This document shows, in pieces, positions 1 through 6,544 of a stretch of DNA of 15,215 nt. Origin of the DNA: an uncultured Paenibacillaceae bacterium (GTDB lineage: Bacteria; Bacillota; Bacilli; Paenibacillales; CALAME01); assembly GCA_937983035.1 (NCBI GenBank), contig CALKAN010000263.1:1-15215 (forward strand), in the 5' to 3' direction. The notes under the pieces were generated by a model. That model searched no databases and was not told the DNA's origin. It saw nothing but the letters and a program-made list of their open reading frames with translations. Position numbers and translations under genes: made by a program. How positions within the stretch are numbered: the first letter of the stretch is position 1; each line of letters starts with the position of its first letter.

Positions 1-49
1 TTTCGTAGATGTGCGCGATTGGAAAATTAAAACCGAAGAACTCGTTTAA
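1..49 (+). CDS. leuC: 3-isopropylmalate dehydratase large subunit, C-terminal end only
   Basis: Reading from base 2, the frame gives FVDVRDWKIKTEELV and then a TAA stop at 47-49. The FVDVR(D/N)W ending is typical of LeuC from Bacilli, and complete leuD follows 59 bp downstream, the usual gene order. LeuC is the [4Fe-4S] subunit that, with LeuD, isomerises 2-isopropylmalate to 3-isopropylmalate in leucine synthesis. Only about 15 residues are visible; the catalytic cysteines and all other diagnostic parts lie outside the window. The call rests on the tail sequence plus its neighbour. Confidence 0.85.
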   Translation, partial: FVDVRDWKIKTEELV

Positions 50-108
50 TTGAATGTCTCATTTGATTGGAATTTTTAATATATAGTCATATAGAGAGGT
101 GTAACCAG

Positions 109-726
109 ATGGAAGCTTTTAAGCAGCACAGCGGAATTGTAGCTCCTGTGGATCGGGTGAACGTGGATACGGACGCAATTATTCCGAAACAATTTTTGAA
201 AAGAATTGAAAGAACCGGTTTTGGACAGTTTTTGTTTTACGAGTGGCGTTTCGATGAGACGGGAAAAAATTTAAACCCGGACTTTGAAATGAACAAAGAG
301 CGCTACAAAGGCGCTTCGGTTCTGATTACGCGCGCGAACTTTGGCTGCGGATCTTCCCGCGAACATGCGCCTTGGGCAATTCTCGATTATGGATTTAAAG
401 TCATTATTGCGCCTTCATTTGCTGATATATTCTACAACAACTGTTTCAAAAACGGCATTTTGCCGATTACGCTTTCGGAAGAGCAAGTTGAAGAGCTGTT
501 CCAACGCACCGCAAAGCATGAAGGCTATCAGCTGCATGTAGATCTTGAAAATAAAGTGATCACGGATGACCACGGCTTAAAGATCGAGTTTGATTTGGAC
601 GAACACCGCAGACAATATTTGCTGCAAGGTTTGGACGATATCGGTTTGACATTGCAGCATGAAGATGCGATCGCAGCATACGAAGAGAAGCATAAAGAGC
701 GCCTTGCTTACGTAAGCCATTCATAA
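109..726 (+). CDS. leuD: 3-isopropylmalate dehydratase small subunit
   Basis: LeuD (205 residues, close to the roughly 200 usual for Bacilli) pairs with LeuC to form isopropylmalate isomerase in cytoplasmic leucine biosynthesis. The substrate-binding signature NFGCGSSREHAPWAI is at residues 77-91, followed by FADIFYNNCFKNGILPI at 104-120, both hallmarks of the swivelling aconitase C-terminal domain. I chose the ATG at 109 because GAGAGGTG (about 94-101) lies 7 bases upstream and the product then starts MEAFKQHSGIVAPVDRVNVDTD-like, as in known LeuD. The frame stays open to a TTG at 67, but that start has no ribosome binding site and would add a non-conserved tail. It is the last gene of its operon: a strong terminator follows 19 bp after the stop. 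Confidence 0.96.
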   Translation: MEAFKQHSGIVAPVDRVNVDTDAIIPKQFLKRIERTGFGQFLFYEWRFDETGKNLNPDFEMNKERYKGASVLITRANFGCGSSREHAPWAILDYGFKVIIAPSFADIFYNNCFKNGILPITLSEEQVEELFQRTAKHEGYQLHVDLENKVITDDHGLKIEFDLDEHRRQYLLQGLDDIGLTLQHEDAIAAYEEKHKERLAYVSHS

Positions 727-744
727 TTGTTCTTATGTCGAAAG

Positions 745-786
745 AAGCTCTTCCATTTCAGAGCATGTGAGATGGAAGAGCTTTTT
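745..786 (+). terminator. Rho-independent terminator after leuD
   Basis: AAGCTCTTCCAT at 745-756 pairs perfectly with ATGGAAGAGCTT at 772-783. Three further pairs (757-759 with 769-771, one G-T wobble) close on a 9-base loop, and the T run 782-786 follows. It separates the leucine operon from the lipoprotein gene. Confidence 0.9.
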
Positions 787-833
787 CATATTCAGCAGAT
801 GTATTTCCATAAACGAAAATTCAGTGGATTTCA

Positions 834-862
834 CTGTGGAGCAAACTTTGCTGTGTTATAAT
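834..862 (+). promoter_or_regulatory. Extended -10 promoter of the lipoprotein gene
   Basis: The extended -10 TGTTATAAT at 854-862 is a perfect match to TGnTATAAT. At 17-bp spacing the -35 position (834-839, CTGTGG) is poor, so the promoter probably depends on the extended -10. The predicted start point is near 869. That lies downstream of the upstream ATG at 865, which is a reason to prefer the start codon at 901. A 13-bp palindrome (840-852) fills the spacer. Confidence 0.7.
840..852. promoter_or_regulatory. 13-bp palindrome AGCAAACTTTGCT, probable operator (copy 1)
   Basis: AGCAAA and TTTGCT are perfect inverted arms around one central base. The site lies between the -35 and -10 positions of the lipoprotein promoter. 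Its reverse complement occurs exactly at 1396-1408 in the amidase operon promoter. This position suits a repressor that blocks RNA polymerase. I do not recognise the motif as the operator of a named regulator. Confidence 0.55.
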
Positions 863-900
863 GGATGAAAGCTTTTTTTGCGAATGGGGAGGTAGACGAC

Positions 901-1290
901 ATGAAGGCAAAGGATGGGCGTTCAGCAAAAATTAAGATCGTTCTGTTGCTGCTTTGCTGCTCGATTCTGTTCACTGCATGCGCTGCTTTGTCGGACAAAC
1001 CGCATCATGTAGGAAGAGTGGTTGATATTAACTTGGAAGAGCGGAAAATATTAGTGATCAGCACACTGACTGATGAAGAAATCGAGACGCTCGATGTGGA
1101 AGAAATGCTTGAACTCGATCGAGCGCGCGGACAATCTGCCGTTTGGTATTCTGGCGGAGGAATAAAATACGAAATCGGAGATCGGGTTCAAGTGTGGATT
1201 CGTGATGGAATCGATGACGGCTATCCTGGTCAAGCGAGAGCAAAGAAAGTGGTGAAATACGAGATTCCCCAATTTGAAAAATGGTGGTAA
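901..1290 (+). CDS. DUF3221-like small secreted lipoprotein
   Basis: This is a 129-residue predicted lipoprotein of unknown function. Residues 1-26 form a lipoprotein signal peptide: basic KAKDGRSAKIK, a hydrophobic IVLLLLCCSILF core, then lipobox FTA-C27, so it should be acylated at Cys27 and held on the outer face of the membrane. The mature part starts with a beta-rich G(R)VVDIN...ILVIS segment (38-54). It ends with AVWYS (80-84), YEIGDRVQVWIRD (90-102) and YPGQARAKKV (108-117), resembling the DUF3221 pattern 'IW.S..KY.VGDKVKVW...SYPAQ..AKKI' as I remember it; a profile search would settle this. The ATG at 901 has GGGGAGGT (886-893) 7 bases upstream. The in-frame ATG at 865 falls at or before the predicted transcription start and is rejected. 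It shares a palindrome with the next operon. Confidence 0.85.
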   Translation: MKAKDGRSAKIKIVLLLLCCSILFTACAALSDKPHHVGRVVDINLEERKILVISTLTDEEIETLDVEEMLELDRARGQSAVWYSGGGIKYEIGDRVQVWIRDGIDDGYPGQARAKKVVKYEIPQFEKWW

Positions 1291-1360
1291 TGGTGCAACT
1301 TTTTGGATGCGTCGGCGTCTATTCTATTAGATTCGTTCGTCGCTTCTCGTTTTTCTTTCA

Positions 1361-1389
1361 TTGAACACGATCCGGCATTGTCTTATAAT
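1361..1389 (+). promoter_or_regulatory. Sigma-A-type promoter of the amidase-SLH-nth unit
   Basis: TTGAAC (1361-1366), a 17-bp spacer, then a perfect TATAAT (1384-1389). The predicted start is at about 1395-1397, which gives a leader of roughly 136 nt before the amidase ATG at 1532. Confidence 0.85.
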
Positions 1390-1395
1390 AACTCT

Positions 1396-1408
1396 AGCAA
1401 AGTTTGCT
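1396..1408. promoter_or_regulatory. 13-bp palindrome AGCAAAGTTTGCT, probable operator (copy 2)
   Basis: This is the exact reverse complement of the palindrome at 840-852. It starts six bases past the -10 box, so it covers the predicted transcription start to about +13. In the same orientation both copies are followed by G, then any base, then G. Binding here would block initiation or early elongation. Confidence 0.55.
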
Positions 1409-1531
1409 GAGATAGATTGAAGGGCCAGATAGATGGGAGAGACGAAAACCAGCAAACATATTGGACTTGAGGCGTTGACTTAGGCAGGAACAGTCGCTGC
1501 GGCCAACTTATTCAGCCATATGGGGGGAATT
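1409..1531 (+). promoter_or_regulatory. Long untranslated leader of the amidase gene
   Basis: About 120 nt between the palindrome and the amidase start codon. I see no recognisable riboswitch or T-box core. It holds a possible 16-codon reading frame (ATG 1433, TAG stop 1481-1483) with AAGGG at 1420-1424 as a weak ribosome binding site, and a few short complementary segments (for example GACT 1477-1480 with AGTC 1492-1495). Whether the leader regulates anything is unknown. Confidence 0.35.
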
Positions 1532-2905
1532 ATGAAACGCACTTACTTGATTTTTACTGCAATCGTTTTATTGTGCGCGTTGCCTGTTGTTGCGGCTGCG
1601 CTGAATGATGAGATGAAAGTTTATGTGAACGGAAATTTAATAGAAACGTCGCCCATGCCGCAAGTCCATGACGGCATTCCTTTTTTGCCGGTCAGCATGT
1701 TGAAAGATGATTTGAACATTATGGTTGCCGCTGCTTCATCGAATCGTGAAGTTTACATTCAACACAGCGGCAGCGAAGTCTATCTTTCGTCTGGAAGCAG
1801 CACGGCGCAAGTGAACGGAAGCGAAATTGCTTTAAACGCACAACCATATCTCGATCAAGGCGAGCTTTATATTCCAATGAAGCCGTTGGATCAGCATCTT
1901 GGATTGAAAGTGTATTGGGATGCTTTTACTTCGAGCGTGTTTATATTTCAAAAAAACTGGTCGATCAAACATATTTTTCAACCGGGTGCAGGACAGGAGC
2001 AGTCTGATTCATCCGATGTCGACGCTTCTTTGGCTTTAATCAGCGAGATCAGATCTGAAGCGGATCGGGTCGTCATTCAGTTGAATCAGGAGCCGCATGT
2101 CGATGCCAAGGTCATTCATGAAGCGAATCGGATTATTATCGACTTTCCAGGCGCGGCTTTTGCAGAGATGCTGAATGGGGCAAAAGCGGAACACTTGGGA
2201 ATGCTGGAATCGAACACGGCAGGCGTAGACCGCATTCGATATTCGTTTTTCCAGTATGAACCGTCTACGATTCGCGTCGTTTTAGACAAGCGGGGAGCGC
2301 TGAGCAGCGAACTGATCAAAGATCGCGATAACCATCAATGGATCATTAAATTGAGCAAGCCGGAGAAGATTTACAAGGTTGTCATTGACGCCGGGCACGG
2401 CGGCAAGGATCCGGGAGCAGAAGGAGCAAGCGGCAGAGAGGAGAAACATTTCAATCTGGATCTTTCCCGCAAAATATTTGATTTGCTGCAGCAAATTCCA
2501 GAGATCGAACCGCACATGACGCGAGTAGATGACAGCTATATCGCTTTGCAAGACCGGGCGGCATATGCCAATCAGTTAAAAGCGGATTTATTCATATCCA
2601 TTCACGGCAACACGTATGATGATCCAGTTTCTGGAACGGAAACATACTATTGGAGCAATGAAAGTTATGAATTTGCAAAAGTAATTCATGAACATGTTTT
2701 GCAAGGAACCGGATTTCCAGACCGCAATGTGAGAAAAACTGCGTTTAAAGTGTTAACGGAAACGAAAATGCCGGCTGCATTGCTGGAACTTGGATACTTG
2801 TCCAATGCGAAAGATGAACAAGTGATGTTGACGGAAGAGTTCCAAAATCGCACGGCCAAGAGCATTGTTTCAGGCATTCGCGCCTATTTAGGGTTGGGAG
2901 AATAG
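1532..2905 (+). CDS. Secreted N-acetylmuramoyl-L-alanine amidase (CuAO stalk, AMIN, Amidase_3)
   Basis: This exported zinc amidase should cut the bond between N-acetylmuramic acid and L-alanine in peptidoglycan. The 457-residue product has a signal peptide (about 1-23, ending VVAAA), a copper-amine-oxidase-like stalk domain (about 28-140), an AMIN domain (about 165-255) that usually anchors such enzymes to the wall, and a catalytic Amidase_3 domain (about 281-455). The expected zinc ligands and catalytic glutamate are present: H289 in DAGHGG, E304 in GREEK, H358 in SIHGN and E419 in LLELGYLSN. SIHGN replaces the commoner SIHAN/SIHAD but keeps the ligand. The ATG at 1532 is preferred over the in-frame ATG at 1520 because TGGGGGGAA (1521-1529) then acts as ribosome binding site. 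The SLH gene follows 26 bp downstream. I give no symbol because several paralogues share this architecture. Confidence 0.93.
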   Translation: MKRTYLIFTAIVLLCALPVVAAALNDEMKVYVNGNLIETSPMPQVHDGIPFLPVSMLKDDLNIMVAAASSNREVYIQHSGSEVYLSSGSSTAQVNGSEIALNAQPYLDQGELYIPMKPLDQHLGLKVYWDAFTSSVFIFQKNWSIKHIFQPGAGQEQSDSSDVDASLALISEIRSEADRVVIQLNQEPHVDAKVIHEANRIIIDFPGAAFAEMLNGAKAEHLGMLESNTAGVDRIRYSFFQYEPSTIRVVLDKRGALSSELIKDRDNHQWIIKLSKPEKIYKVVIDAGHGGKDPGAEGASGREEKHFNLDLSRKIFDLLQQIPEIEPHMTRVDDSYIALQDRAAYANQLKADLFISIHGNTYDDPVSGTETYYWSNESYEFAKVIHEHVLQGTGFPDRNVRKTAFKVLTETKMPAALLELGYLSNAKDEQVMLTEEFQNRTAKSIVSGIRAYLGLGE

Positions 2906-2931
2906 ACAAATTAAAAGTTGGGGGAAATAAG

Positions 2932-5679
2932 ATGAAGGTGAATCAAGGGTCATTGCATAAATTTTCAGGAATTGTCCGATTGCTTGCTGCCGCGCTTCTC
3001 TGCACTGCTTTTTTGTTTGTGCATGCAATCTCAGCCTATGCCCAAGATGCAGACAGCGAAGAGTCAGTGAAAACGAGTTTTCCCGATGTTTCGGCTGGGC
3101 ATTGGGGACATCCTTACATAACAAAGCTGGCCGTACATGGCATCATATTAGGGGATGAACAGGGAAATTTTAATCCAGATCAAAATGTGCGTCAACAAGA
3201 CGCCATTATCATGGCCATTAATTTCATGGGATTAAGGGATGCTGTGTCTGAATACAGTCAGTCAGGCGTGCTCCCATTCCAAGTGGATGATTATGCGCGT
3301 CGGTATGTTCAGCTTGCCATGGACATCGGACTGTTGGATGCGAGGGAAGAACTGACCGCGGATGCTGCAGCAGAAGAAGGAACGATCTGGGGAAGACGTC
3401 CGGCATCGCGGGAATGGGTGGCAAAGATTACGATCCGCGCGATCCAGCAAGAAGATGCGGCCAATGCGCTCTCAGGCCGAAACACAACTTTTGCTGACAA
3501 CGAACATATTTCATCCTGGGCGCTCGGCTATATTAATCGAGCTGTAGATTTGGAAATCGTAAGCGGGTTTGAGGACGGCACATTTAAACCGCAAGGAGCT
3601 GTAACCCGTGCACAGATGGCCGTATTCTTAAGCCGTGCCGAAAAATATCTTCGCACCATGCCGGAGCGGGCATATAAAGGAATTGTGACTCATTTGAATG
3701 ACGGCATGATGACAGTGGAGAATAAAGATGCCGGCGAAGTTTACAATTTTGAGATTGCGAGAGGCGCCATTGTTTATGACGCCACGTCTGCGCTCAGCCG
3801 CGCAGATTTGAGCGATATTGAGTTGTTCTACGAAGTGTATGTCATTGCCGTGAATGACACAGCGTATTATTTGGAAATTTTAGATGACGAAATTGCGCTG
3901 GAGACGATCGAAGGCAAATTGGCAGCTGTAAATTTCGATCGCGCATCGGATCGGAAAATAACGATTGTGTCTGACGGTGAATTTTTTACTTTCCCATTGT
4001 CGCCGAACGTCAGCATTACCGATCCGGAAGGAAACGGCATGAATGTTGGCTCCTTGGTAGAGGACAGCGAGTTGTCATTAATTCGATATGCTGAATCAGA
4101 CCAACCTGAAATTATTCAGATTGTGGTCATCTCAATGCCCGTTCATAAAAGCGGACAAGCTGTTGTGATTGGAACTTCAGATAATGCTTTAACGATTGAA
4201 TCCGACGGCCAAACCGAAACTTATCCATTGGCTGATAATGTTCTTATGACATACAGAAACATGATTCTCAACAGCTTGGATGAATTGAATGCCGGGGATA
4301 AAATTGAATTCGAAGTGAAGGACGGCTTGTTTACGCTGATTCGTGTAACCGAGCCTGCGTTGCCGCATCTCACTTATGTCGAGGGAATGATCGACAGCAT
4401 TCAGCAAGATCGCATTTATTTGTTCAGATCTAGCCAAGAATTGAGCGGTCACTTTATTGCTAAAAATGTGTCGATCGAATTGGCGGGCAAAGAAAATGCG
4501 ACGATTCACGACTTGATGATCGGCGACAGAGTCAGAATGGCGATTAACCAAAATAATGAAGTCACATCGATTCAAGTGTTTGACCGCCAAATCGAACGCC
4601 GAATTCAAGTGGAGATTGTTTATTATGACGAGGACACTTCAAGCTTGATGCTGCGTTTGGATCGAAATACGCCGGCGTTGTTCAAACTTGGGGAAGATAC
4701 GGTCATTCGCACGGATTCTGCTCGTATCAGTCTTGAAAACTTCGGCAATTTGTTTACGAACGGCAAGCTCGTGGACATCGTTCATTCCGAAGCTCAATTA
4801 ATCGAATTTAAATTGTCCAGCTATTATGACGGCGTTATTCGCTCCATCAATCCGTCTAACGGTCAATTAATCTTGGATACAGCGAATTTCGGCAGCGTAG
4901 AGTTTGATTTGGAAAACGCGCTGATCGTTTCTCCGGATCAAGACAATATGACTTTATATCATTTGCAGGCCGGCGACAAAGTGCGCATTGCACTGAATGC
5001 CAATCAAAATGAAATTGGCTTAATTCAAGTGAACAAGACGCTCATTTATGAACTTGCAAGCAAAAATGAGCTTACACGCAGATTATCGGTGCGCACGATT
5101 GACGGAGAAACGGAAGATATTTACATTGCTGCGCAGACTCCGCTCATCTTGCCTGATGGGAGAAGAGGCACGTGGAATGATATTCAAGAAGACAGTCCAA
5201 TTATGCTGTCCTATATTGGCACGGCCATTGAGGCAGTTCATATTCCGGCAGTGACAGCAGGCAAGTTGACAGATGTCAATCGGAACAACCAAACGATCCG
5301 CATGCTTGGATATGATGGAAAGAACTACACATTCACGCTGCGCCAAGAGGTTTTCATTGTGAAAGACGGCCGGAGATACGATGATCTAAATGATGTCAGT
5401 TTGCAGCCGGATGATCGGATGCTGATCGCCAGAGATCATGAAGGAAACCATTATTTGCATGCATTCCGCGCTGAAAACAAGAAGTTTTGGCAATACAACA
5501 ATAAAACAAACATCGTTTCCTTCAGAAGATCAAGCACCAATGAGGATTATCAGTTTGTTGTGAATAATCAATCTTTCATTCACAGCGATTGGGTGCCGAT
5601 TCCGCTGTCTTCATTCAAAAACGGGGATGAAGTAGTCGTTTATTTGAAGGACGGACAAATCATTGAAATGACGAAATAA
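2932..5679 (+). CDS. SLH-domain surface protein with tandem beta modules
   Basis: This 915-residue exported protein should bind the pyruvylated secondary cell-wall polymer. A signal peptide (1-37, cleavage after AYA) precedes three SLH domains. SLH1 (about 49-100) begins SFPDVSAGHWG. SLH2 (about 115-171) carries a 15-20 residue acidic/Ala insertion. SLH3 (about 186-240) has GFEDGTFKPQGAVTRAQMA. The TRAE-type anchor motifs read VRQQD (86-90), ASREW and VTRAQ, so the first is degenerate. The rest (about 248-915) looks like nine divergent beta-rich modules of 65-75 residues, many with a GD(K/R)(I/V)-type turn (455, 531, 681, 898). The layout recalls DUF5666-like or OB-like repeats, but I cannot name the family. 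There is no sortase motif and no enzyme motif. GGGGGA (2920-2925) sits 6 bases before the ATG. It is probably co-transcribed with the amidase, suggesting a shared role in the wall. Confidence 0.92.
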   Translation: MKVNQGSLHKFSGIVRLLAAALLCTAFLFVHAISAYAQDADSEESVKTSFPDVSAGHWGHPYITKLAVHGIILGDEQGNFNPDQNVRQQDAIIMAINFMGLRDAVSEYSQSGVLPFQVDDYARRYVQLAMDIGLLDAREELTADAAAEEGTIWGRRPASREWVAKITIRAIQQEDAANALSGRNTTFADNEHISSWALGYINRAVDLEIVSGFEDGTFKPQGAVTRAQMAVFLSRAEKYLRTMPERAYKGIVTHLNDGMMTVENKDAGEVYNFEIARGAIVYDATSALSRADLSDIELFYEVYVIAVNDTAYYLEILDDEIALETIEGKLAAVNFDRASDRKITIVSDGEFFTFPLSPNVSITDPEGNGMNVGSLVEDSELSLIRYAESDQPEIIQIVVISMPVHKSGQAVVIGTSDNALTIESDGQTETYPLADNVLMTYRNMILNSLDELNAGDKIEFEVKDGLFTLIRVTEPALPHLTYVEGMIDSIQQDRIYLFRSSQELSGHFIAKNVSIELAGKENATIHDLMIGDRVRMAINQNNEVTSIQVFDRQIERRIQVEIVYYDEDTSSLMLRLDRNTPALFKLGEDTVIRTDSARISLENFGNLFTNGKLVDIVHSEAQLIEFKLSSYYDGVIRSINPSNGQLILDTANFGSVEFDLENALIVSPDQDNMTLYHLQAGDKVRIALNANQNEIGLIQVNKTLIYELASKNELTRRLSVRTIDGETEDIYIAAQTPLILPDGRRGTWNDIQEDSPIMLSYIGTAIEAVHIPAVTAGKLTDVNRNNQTIRMLGYDGKNYTFTLRQEVFIVKDGRRYDDLNDVSLQPDDRMLIARDHEGNHYLHAFRAENKKFWQYNNKTNIVSFRRSSTNEDYQFVVNNQSFIHSDWVPIPLSSFKNGDEVVVYLKDGQIIEMTK

Positions 5680-5698
5680 AACAGGAAGGTGCAGCAAG

Positions 5699-6358
5699 AT
5701 GAACCGCAAACAGGTGCGTTTTATACTAGATACGATTGCCGACATGTTTCCAGATGCGCATTGCGAGTTGAATCATTCGAATCCGTTTGAACTGTTAGTG
5801 GCCGTCATCTTGTCAGCACAAAGCACAGATGAATCTGTAAATAAAATTACGGCGAATTTGTTCCAAAAATACAAAAAGCCGGAAGATTATTTGCAAGTGT
5901 CTTTGGAAGAGCTGGAAAATGACATTAAGCGGATCGGTCTTTACCGGAACAAAGCGAAAAACATTCGCAAAATGTGCGAGCAGTTAATAGAAAAACACGG
6001 CGGTCAAGTGCCGTCAACATATGAGGAACTTGTCGCATTGCCCGGGGTGGGGCGCAAAACAGCCAATGTCGTCATTTCCAATGCGTTCGGCGTTCCGGCC
6101 ATTGCGGTCGATACGCACGTCGAACGCGTGTCGAAGCGGCTGGCATTGGCGAATTGGAAAGATTCTGTGCTGGAAGTAGAAAAGAAGCTGATGAAAAAAG
6201 TTCCGAAAGAAGAATGGACGATTACACATCATCGCCTGATCTTCTTCGGCCGCTATCATTGCAAAGCGCAGAAGCCGAATTGCCCAGAATGTCCGTTGCT
6301 TTCAATTTGCCGCGAAGGCAAAAAGCGAATGAAAAAGATGAATGATGCAGATGAATGA
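5699..6358 (+). CDS. nth: Endonuclease III (DNA glycosylase/AP lyase)
   Basis: Nth removes oxidised pyrimidines from DNA and cleaves the abasic site by its lyase activity (base excision repair). At 219 residues it is of normal length. The helix-hairpin-helix LPGVGRKTA (114-122) carries the catalytic lysine K120, and VDTHV (137-141) carries the catalytic aspartate D138. The C-terminal 4Fe-4S cluster ligands have the classic spacing C-x6-C-x2-C-x5-C at C188, C195, C198 and C204. The ATG has AGGAAGG (5683-5689) 9 bases upstream. It starts 19 bp after the SLH gene with no terminator or promoter visible between them, so a repair enzyme probably shares transcription with two cell-wall genes. In Bacillus subtilis nth instead lies next to dnaD. 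A short basic/acidic tail (KKRMKKMNDADE) follows the cluster. Confidence 0.97.
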   Translation: MNRKQVRFILDTIADMFPDAHCELNHSNPFELLVAVILSAQSTDESVNKITANLFQKYKKPEDYLQVSLEELENDIKRIGLYRNKAKNIRKMCEQLIEKHGGQVPSTYEELVALPGVGRKTANVVISNAFGVPAIAVDTHVERVSKRLALANWKDSVLEVEKKLMKKVPKEEWTITHHRLIFFGRYHCKAQKPNCPECPLLSICREGKKRMKKMNDADE

Positions 6359-6429
6359 AGATAGAATTCGATGAATGAATGGAAATGGTTGAATAAACCG
6401 GATTGCCATGATGAGATTCTATGGTAAAC

Positions 6430-6466
6430 TAGAAGCTGGGAACCTCCCGGTTTCTATTTTTTTTTT
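6430..6466 (+). terminator. Rho-independent terminator after nth
   Basis: An 11-pair stem (6430-6440 with 6446-6456, two G-T wobbles, three terminal G-C pairs at the loop) closes a 5-base loop (6441-6445). Ten consecutive T residues (6457-6466) follow. It ends the amidase-SLH-nth unit. Confidence 0.93.
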
Positions 6467-6544
6467 GACAAATTGCAAAATGGATGCCGGGGAATTACTT
6501 CGCTGAATATTTTAAACACATAGATGCATAAAGGGGTCGCTAGC

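Noticed and set aside
1300..1356. Terminator after the lipoprotein gene
   Set aside because: GCGTCGGCGTC and the TTCGTCGC-like segment upstream of a T run pair poorly, with several mismatches. I could not build a convincing stem.
1409..1531. T-box, TPP or c-di-AMP riboswitch in the amidase leader
   Set aside because: Short resemblances (CTGAGA, GGCAGG) exist, but the required conserved cores are absent and no terminator hairpin follows.
4189..4608. 139-codon open frame on the minus strand inside the SLH gene
   Set aside because: It lies wholly within a well-supported coding region in antisense, without a promoter or ribosome binding site; a shadow frame.
6465..6470. Perfect TTGACA after the nth terminator as the -35 box of the dynamin gene
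   Set aside because: It overlaps the terminator T tract and no acceptable -10 lies 16-18 bp downstream (the sequence there is CCGGGG-like). The dynamin promoter stays undefined.
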